Below are positions 57,595 through 64,000 of a stretch of 64,000 nt of DNA, piece after piece. The stretch covers positions 42,472 through 106,471 of the forward strand of contig JAJKFJ010021291.1 of assembly GCA_027382625.1 (NCBI GenBank). The letters run 5' to 3'. Numbering within the stretch: position 1 is the first letter of the stretch; the number at the start of each line of letters is the position of its first letter. The translations under genes and the position numbers were made by a program. The notes beneath the pieces are model-generated. The model saw nothing but the letters and a program-made list of their open reading frames with translations. It searched no databases and was not told where the DNA came from. Origin of the DNA: Tetmemena sp. SeJ-2015. Taxonomy: Eukaryota; Ciliophora; Spirotrichea; Sporadotrichida; Oxytrichidae.

Positions 57595-60500
57595 ATGAGT
57601 GACATTTACGGTTAGTGTACCTCACCACCTCACTTCCTTAATTTACCCTTCGCTGCTTAGAACTAAAATCAGCCCTCTTCCCTCAGAATATTAAAGTACC
57701 CTATAAAAGGTAAACAAGTTGATGGGTAGGATTTTCGAAATTCATAAGAGCTTGGAGGTTCTACGGAAGAAAAGATTTAAAAAGGAATACAAGATGGAAG
57801 AATAAACGATGTTTTCTAACAGATTAATAGTCCATCCACACCTTCAATCAATACCCACGAACTAGTTACAAGAACTGAGGTCAACAACATGATTCTTAAT
57901 GAGTTTAAGTTACTCTTTTTTATTTAATGATTAGCCAAGTAGTGTATCATTATGAAAACAGAATATCTTCACTTGAGAATATCTTGAATTAAGTATTGCA
58001 AGAGCTTAAGAATTTAAGAAATCATGGAGAAAGCGACTGCAGCGGCAATCCATAACTGCAGCTAGATAAGCATCTCAACAGTGATAGTTACTCTCCACTT
58101 GAGCAAAGCTGCAGTTCGAAGGCACTTACTTAAACTAATAGCCTTGCTTTCTTAAATCTCTTCATTTATTTCTTATACGATGTCATTGAATTGTATATTA
58201 TAGTATTAGAGGATGCAGAGGACTAATTTTTGATAGTTTTATAGAAAGATTAATTAGCAGTTAACAATCAAAATTATAAAAATGTAGTTGCGTTAAGATT
58301 ATCAGAGAATAAAAAGGGAAATCTCACAAGAGAGATTCAATACTGCCACTCAAAATTAAAGAAAGGGACTTTTATCGGAAATAAAGGAGGCTTTTCACTC
58401 CTCTCACAATCACAAAAATAATAGATAGAATAATCAAAATGGATAAGACTATTACAATAAAAATAAGTAGCTCACTTCCAAAGCTTGCTAGTTTCGAGAT
58501 TTTTTAAACCCTCTAGACAAACAAGTGAAAGACTAAAAACTCAACCCAAGTCAATCTCTATCCAGAATAAATAAATTCAAGTTTTTCATATAATATAATA
58601 GCCTCACAGAGTTAAGTAAGGTCTTCATAGGATAAAACTTTGAGCCCTCGAGAAAGACTACAGTTGCTCAGTAAAGTTATACAGTCCCCTCTCAAAACAG
58701 ATAGGCCCTTCACCTCTAATCCAAATTCAGAAAATAAATTTTCTAACTAGTACTGCAACATTAACAAGTTTTAATTTGGAAGCAACACTACCTAATCACC
58801 ACCAAATAGATTTTTTCAAAACGAGTCTGCAAAACAAATGGGAAATTAAACCAACCTAAAAGTTTCCTCTTTACTAAGTGATAAAGAAAACTTTTCTTCC
58901 TCTCACTAGAAGCAAAATTATAATGGCGTTCAAATTTATCCAAATAACTTTAAAGCAAATTAATATGATTCTTTGATAACAAAATCACCATCGCAAGGTT
59001 AGTTTAATGCTCTTAAAACATAGATATTTGATAAAAATACTGACTCTTTAAATGTAAAAAAGAACCTGATGTTTAACTTCAGCCCAAAAACTGATAGCCA
59101 ATCTATTTTTTCTCTTAAAGGTGTATTTAATCTAAGTTATACGATTTACCTTTTCAAATAAATAGACCAGAAAGCTTTAAAGATAAAAAGCTTATTGATT
59201 TATCTCCATCCTATTTAAATAGCACAGCACACACCAAATTTCAAAATTCACTTGGTCCAAATAAGCTTTAAACTGCGCTCACCTAGGCTAACTCCAACTA
59301 CTTCGCAACTTAAAGTGTTCACTCTAGCTCGAATAGAAACCTGAACCTACAAAAGAATACATCTTAGAGTAAACTAGCTAGCATGAAGGCATCTTACTTA
59401 ACATAGGGATAAAGTGGTTTCTCTATTTCAAAAAATCAGATTCTGAAATGCTCCAGCACTTTCAACTTAAAAAAGCAAAGCTGTCCCGAACAAAATTCAT
59501 TGATTCCTTCTCATAGTCTTAGTCATGAACCTCATGGAATTATATTTTTCCTTTCTTGAAAAATTCAGCAAGCTTACTTTACTGCCTTGCCTAATCGTAT
59601 GAAGCCTTAAGCTTAATTCCCATATGGCGAACAATAGAGTAGGCTTTAGAAGCCTAGTGAATGGACTGATTACAGTTGCATAGATAAGGATAAAGACACT
59701 ATGAGTAATTTTCTAGAGCTCTATCCAATAAACTGCCCCAACATGGATTCATAGTCCTTTAATAAAATACTCTCAGCCTAAGAAGTTTTATCTTCTGAAG
59801 GACAAAACAATTCTAAATAGCTTTATTCTTAAAATGACCAGAATGAGAAGGAAGAGAAGGAATTGTATGCCTACTCTTTTAATAACTAGAGAGTACCAGC
59901 AGTAGCAGCAATTGTAGAGTTGGATGAACCAAGAGATGGATTCTAAACGTTTAATAGCTCCAACTTTTTCACTAATTTATTTTAGAAATAGTTGCGACTT
60001 GCAAGCTTAAATTCTCAAAGAGCAGATGTTAAAGTCACAAGGTGATCATCCTTTAAAAGGAAACACTCTGGGTTAGTAGCAGGAAAGCAAGATAAACGAC
60101 TTAAGAATTCAATTTATTTTACTTGCTTTAAAAATGAATATAGAGTGAAACTGCTTTACAAATATCTTCTCCATTAATTATCATTAAATGCTTTATATTT
60201 AATGGTCAACTTAAACCCATAAAATCACATGCTTTAATCCTCTCAGAAAATAAGAAAAGAAGTAAATAACGAGTAGATTATCAATTAAGTAATAAGGATA
60301 CAAAAGGCTTATAGAAGACATCTTTAGAGGCAGCATTGGCTCAGCAGCCAAAGACTAAAAGAGTATGTGTAGATAAGAGATAACATATTAAATGTCTTGC
60401 AAAAATACGCTCTCATAGAAAATACTTAGCCAATGAGCCCAAAGTAAGATCCATCTAACCTCATAAATCCTTATAATTAACTTAATCACTTTGCACATAT

Positions 60501-60738
60501 TGAGATCGACAGTTCTAGTAAAAATCAATCTCAGTCAATTTCTGAGAATAAATATAAAAGGAAGAGTAATCAAGGCTCGCCAAATCAATTAATTTAACGT
60601 AAAAGTAGTTAACAAGAGTTTAAATCTAGCTTGGATAACCTTCGTAATCCATTTATTGCTTTTAAGAATATTTATAAGAAGCCAATTTGCGGGTTTTTAA
60701 TTATAATAGTGAAGTTTATAAAATCTTAGGGGAAGTGA
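57595..60738 (+). CDS. IQ-motif, Ser/Asn/Gln-rich protein
   Basis: ATG at 57595 gives MSDIYGQCTSPPHFLNLPFA. An early coiled coil reads ENRISSLENILNQVLQELKN (about 57955-58015). Long low-complexity Ser/Asn/Gln sequence fills 58560-60100. Near 60280-60345 is an IQ calmodulin-binding motif, VIRIQKAYRRHLQRQHWLS (IQxxxRxxxxR-type). A tail DNLRNPFIAFKNIYKKPICG ends at TGA 60736-60738. Frame changes with TGA near 57930, 58650, 59100-59180, 59550, 60045 and 60230 point to several IESs or introns. Apart from the IQ motif no domain is recognised; it is probably a calmodulin-regulated cytoskeletal protein. Confidence 0.55.
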
Positions 60739-61259
60739 AAAATCATATCAGCAATATTGATAGTTCTGTTAGCTAACCTATTCACTTAGAAGATAAAACT
60801 TAGATGAATAGCATGCCATTCCAATAAAAATGATATTTTGGAGATCTTATTCTTGTTGGATTCTTTATTCAAAATATTGTTTGTTGAATGAAATTAATTG
60901 TAAAGTTAGAAATAAAGTGAGCATGATTAATCATTAAGAAGTAAATTGTAAAGAAATAAATTCGCTTCACATTTAATTTGAAGCCTCCAAAATCTTGGAC
61001 ATAATAGTCTTTTCTCTTTTGATTTTGGTTAGATATTAAGAAGATTTATTAAGGATTACTATTTATTTGTTCTTGTAGTTGATGTCACTATTTAAGAGAT
61101 TCTATATATCAGGTGTGTCTCCTCCTTATATTTTAGATAAGTTTCTAAGCCTTTGAAGTTAGGGTTTTAGTGGGGAAATAGGGCTTGGACTGTAATTATC
61201 AAAGCTTTTATTTTCTGAAATCTAAGGTAAATTTTTAAACTATGAAAGGCTTAATAGAA

Positions 61260-62405
61260 AATTAAAAAGTGTAACTTATATTTGAAGCTCTGTTAATGAC
61301 TAATGAAGTTGAACTAATCTTCCTCTGGCTGTCTAATAAGGCTTGCTAATTATGACTTAGACCTCGCCTGATTATTTGAATCTAGCTTCTTGAATACTTT
61401 CGCTTCAAATTCATAATTGATTTGGTGTTTTTAATGCATTTCGTGGAAAGCCTCCTGTATACTTTGCTGCTTTTTCTTTAGAGATTTTAGCTTTCTGAGT
61501 GGATAGCTCTCTTAGACACTTCTCGGGATAAATGAATATCGAGATTGCTGAATCTCACCACCTTAGTTTGGCAACCCAAGCGAGGACTTAAGCATTTTAC
61601 CTCCTGCAAACTGCTTATTTTAGATTACCTTAATTTATGTCTCAGAGTCCAGACTATTATTTAGAAAAGACTTTTTAAGCAAAGGTGAGTGGTTGAGATT
61701 TAGAGTTTAAGAGGCTGATTCAGAAGTGGATGGGTAAAGCTCTTGAGAGATGTTCAGCAGATTCTAAGATATGTTAAACTGATTCAAAGGCACGAAAGAA
61801 GAATGCTTGGGCCCTGTTTTATGCTTGAGCCGCCTTTGATTTATTATGGCCAAATATCTTAAGATATCTGCCTGGTTTGTTGGATTCTTGAAACTCTTAT
61901 TATTATTAAATAATATAATAGTACTAACTAACTCTGTTTGTAGTACTTAGGTTCGCTGGTAGATAAGCTTTTGGAATCGTCGAATTAGTTACCTTAGTTT
62001 TGCTATTTCTTTTGCAGAAAAGGAAGTGAAGAGTAGGATTTTTCAGTTTTGGAGAGTTAAGCATGAGGTGAGTTACTCAAGTATCTCTCCATCAAACTAT
62101 AATAAGGAAGCTTTCTGGAATCAGATTCCTCTTCCTCCTAGTAAAAGTCCTCAGTGCCACACTATATACTTGCGGACTGATTTTACATTTTTCAAGAGTG
62201 TGGGATGAAGTTGCCATAGTACTGATGATTTAGCTTCCCTTTGCTTTAGTACTCATTTAGCTTTTATTTTATTGGATTAAGTTCTATTTTCATACTCATT
62301 GATAAAACATAATGGAATGCAAACATTTTCCATATAAAATACAGCTTTTATTGATTCAACAGCAAGATCTTGATACTTCGAGTAGCTCTAATAATTTTCA
62401 TCCAT
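61260..62405 (-). CDS. Ser/Gln-rich protein of unknown function
   Basis: A possible ATG at 62403-62405 gives MDENYQSYSKYQDLAVESIK. Further segments read RKLPYYSLMERYLSNSPHAQ (about 62110-62060), QFNISQNLLNISQELYPSTS (about 61770), LKSSLGLPNQGGEIQQSRYS (about 61590), RKLKSLKKKQQSIQEAFHEM and KVFKKLDSNNQARSKSQLAS. Frame changes near 62210, 61930 and 61790 indicate IESs. No TGA ends the frame before about 60660, so the 3' end is arbitrary; the coding character fades near 61260. Polar, disordered and basic; no domain recognised. Confidence 0.45.
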
Positions 62406-62420
62406 GGAATCGAGTCTAGT

Positions 62421-62705
62421 TCAACTATCCTTGTTTTTATCTATCTTGCTTGAATATTTATCCCTTCTCTAGTCCTCGCTCTCAATTCCTCCATATATTT
62501 CAGCAAATTATCGTCCTCTTTTTTTGCCCTGTAATTCTGATCTTTAGTAGCTTCCGTTTTTTTGTAATTTGTATTTATTCTTATTTTGAAGTTCTTCCCA
62601 GGGAGCTAGAAAACCACCCTCCTCTTGATTCTCACTCACCTATTTGGTTTTATTTAGATCGCTCTCCTCTCTCTTTAAAGCATACGGCTTGGTATTTGAC
62701 AAACT
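62421..62705 (-). CDS. Coding segment upstream of an in-frame TGA
   Basis: Open minus-strand frame: NTKPYALKREESDLNKTKQV, EEGGFLAPWEELQNKNKYKL and GGIESEDQRRDKYSSKIDKN, to TGA at 62421-62423. The next codons in the same frame are TRLDS followed by the ATG at 62405. It is therefore either the end of a separate gene or the upstream part of the 61260-62405 gene with a TGA-containing break. Polar and charged; no domain recognised. Confidence 0.45.
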
Positions 62706-62751
62706 AAATTTTTATGATAATTTGATTGCCCCCCTTTAGATTTATTCTTAT

Positions 62752-64000
62752 TCAAATTATTTATAATGTAGAAATTTCCAAATAAATTATATACAAACTA
62801 AAAGTAGGGATCCTGTGGATATCAATTAGCTTAGGATGATGCTCCTTATAAGGGTTTTCTTGAGATGCGGCTACGACAGCAGAGATCTTCTTTCTCAAAA
62901 GCGTGTTATTCTTGTTCGTCTGCAGATCTAGTTAGTTAAATTACTTCAACAAGTCCAAAGTTGGTTAGACTCGCTCCCTCTCCTCATCTGCCTCTCAAAT
63001 CTGCTCTTGGGCCTTGCATTTCTGCTATTTATCAACTATTTGCACCACATCAAATGAAAATACCTATAATTATTTATCCAAAAATAATTCTCTCTTTAGA
63101 ATTTATGAGGTGATATATAATCAGATTAAATAAGTAGTCTTGTTTAATAAATTATTAAATTTTATTTTATTTGATACAATACTAACTCAATGTAAAAATT
63201 AAAATTCCTCTTTTATGAACTGTAAAAAGTTATAACTCTTATCATTTTATCATTCTTCATTAAGGAAATATTAAGACTTGCTTCTTCGTATTTTCTAGCT
63301 AAATTTTAAGTTTTAACCTAAATAAATAAATTGAGAAATATAAACTCCCATTAGAATTGACATACTCATCTGATTAATTGGTCTGGTGAGCGAATGTTGT
63401 GATTCTCACCATGGTAGAATTTCTCTCCATCCTTCTGGTGGTGAAATTACCCACACTCAACATTCCTGTCCCAAGACTGCCATCTCCAATATACATTCTG
63501 TCTAAATTGTTCCTTTCCTCGAAAGACTCTTCTTATGCTTCATTCGCCTTAGAGGTTTAGTAAATTTATACACACAAAAATGTAAAAGTGCCATTTTAAA
63601 CAATGTACTTTATTCTTCTTCTAGCTATCTTATCAAGTCAACTTAGCTTGCCTCAGTCCTCTCTCCAGAGCTATCGTTACAGAATAAATTAGAATTTCTT
63701 GGCTGTCTCTTGCTTCTCCGAGTGGTAGTTGAGTTGAGATGGCTCTTACCCTTGAGGTTGTTGTGACTCGTCTCTGTCCATGTTTGAGAATGAGAAGTAC
63801 TCTTGGTAGTTGGTAAAGTTCCTTGACTTTTTCTGGTTTGACTGATTAGAAGATGTTTGCTGATGGCAGGGCTGAGTCTCAGTTGCGAATCCGCCGAAGT
63901 TGCTGCTACTCTGAGAATATATCGCAAACTGTAACTTGTCTTCTTAGAGCCCTGAATAAATAAATATACTCCAATTCACAAGTTATGATAAACCCTGAAT
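62752..64000 (-). CDS. Charged Ser/Gln-rich protein, 5' truncated by window edge
   Basis: Segments from the right edge: FAIYSQSSSNFGGFATETQP (about 63930-63870), SRNFTNYQEYFSFSNMDRDE, ASQVDLIRQLEEEQ (about 63640), then, after a probable intron ending CTCTAAG (about 63553), ESFEERNNLDRMYIGDGSLG and TTRRMERNSTMVRITTFAHQ (to about 63375). A distal segment near 63050-62810 reads VVQIVDKQQKCKAQEQI, an in-frame TGA, EADEERERVQPTLDLLKQFN, then RKKISAVVAASQENPYKEHH, ending at TGA 62752-62754. The piece between 63370 and 63060 is AT-rich (intron or IES). No domain recognised; the N-terminus is outside the window. Confidence 0.5.

Noticed and set aside
62450..62707. Plus-strand hydrophobic ORF that could be a membrane protein
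   Set aside because: The opposite strand reads as a normal charged protein with ciliate-code Gln codons, and the hydrophobicity is the usual shadow of Lys/Glu-rich coding on the other strand.

Overview
The window is nuclear DNA of a spirotrich (hypotrich-type) ciliate, most likely the germline (micronuclear) genome. Two lines of evidence support this. First, every recognisable protein is interrupted by TAA and TAG codons where family members have glutamine or another residue, while TGA ends the reading frames; this is the ciliate code with UAA/UAG = Gln. Second, several conserved genes (RCC1, EF-hand, SLC35F6-like, B9D2, CDK-like) are broken by AT-rich inserts of about 11 to 707 bp. Each insert lies between short direct repeats of 3 to 8 bp, and removing it with one repeat copy restores the conserved protein in frame. 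That is the behaviour of internally eliminated sequences (IESs) with pointer repeats. Ordinary GT-AG introns of about 34-54 bp also occur. Because TAA/TAG are read through, standard-code ORFs are fragments, so gene ends below are from manual reading and are approximate wherever an IES or intron was not resolved.

Layout. 1-12.9 kb: coiled-coil protein (-), RCC1 protein (-), EF-hand protein (+), long coiled-coil protein with repeated TFKP-type motifs (+), small secreted protein (-), coiled-coil protein (-), charged unknown protein (+). 13.0-15.0 kb: a (AGT)42 tract inside an inverted repeat, then a GC-rich block with a Tc1/mariner/IS630-like transposase (-) and an orphan ORF (+). 15.0-16.4 kb: endonuclease III homologue (-) whose frame runs without a stop into the transposase. 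16.8-23.8 kb: SLC35F6-like transporter, UIM and RING-H2 coding segments around a 29-bp inverted repeat, a Q/S-rich protein, and B9D2 (all +). 23.8-28.8 kb: large LRR protein (-) with an 85-bp tandem duplication. 29-33.3 kb: two unknown (+) genes and a second RCC1 protein (-). 33.5-38.5 kb: unknown (+) and NEK-like kinase (-). 39.5-42.9 kb: S/Q-rich protein (+) interrupted by a GC-rich 569-bp insert between 19-bp direct repeats. 43-48.4 kb: EF-hand protein and two unknown proteins (+), with a decayed paralogue (-) between them. 48.8-53.4 kb: CDK-like kinase (-), unknown (+), CFAP298 (-). 53.5-64 kb: LRR/coiled-coil protein (+), IQ-motif protein (+), and minus-strand coding segments running off the right edge.

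There is no operon logic: neighbouring genes alternate strand and look like independent transcription units. Several products fit ciliary or cytoskeletal work (B9D2 at the transition zone, CFAP298 in dynein arm assembly, NEK-like kinase, EF-hand and coiled-coil proteins). The strongest leads for something new are the DNA-elimination structures, especially the 85-bp duplication and the 19-bp-repeat insert, and the glycosylase-transposase open frame.
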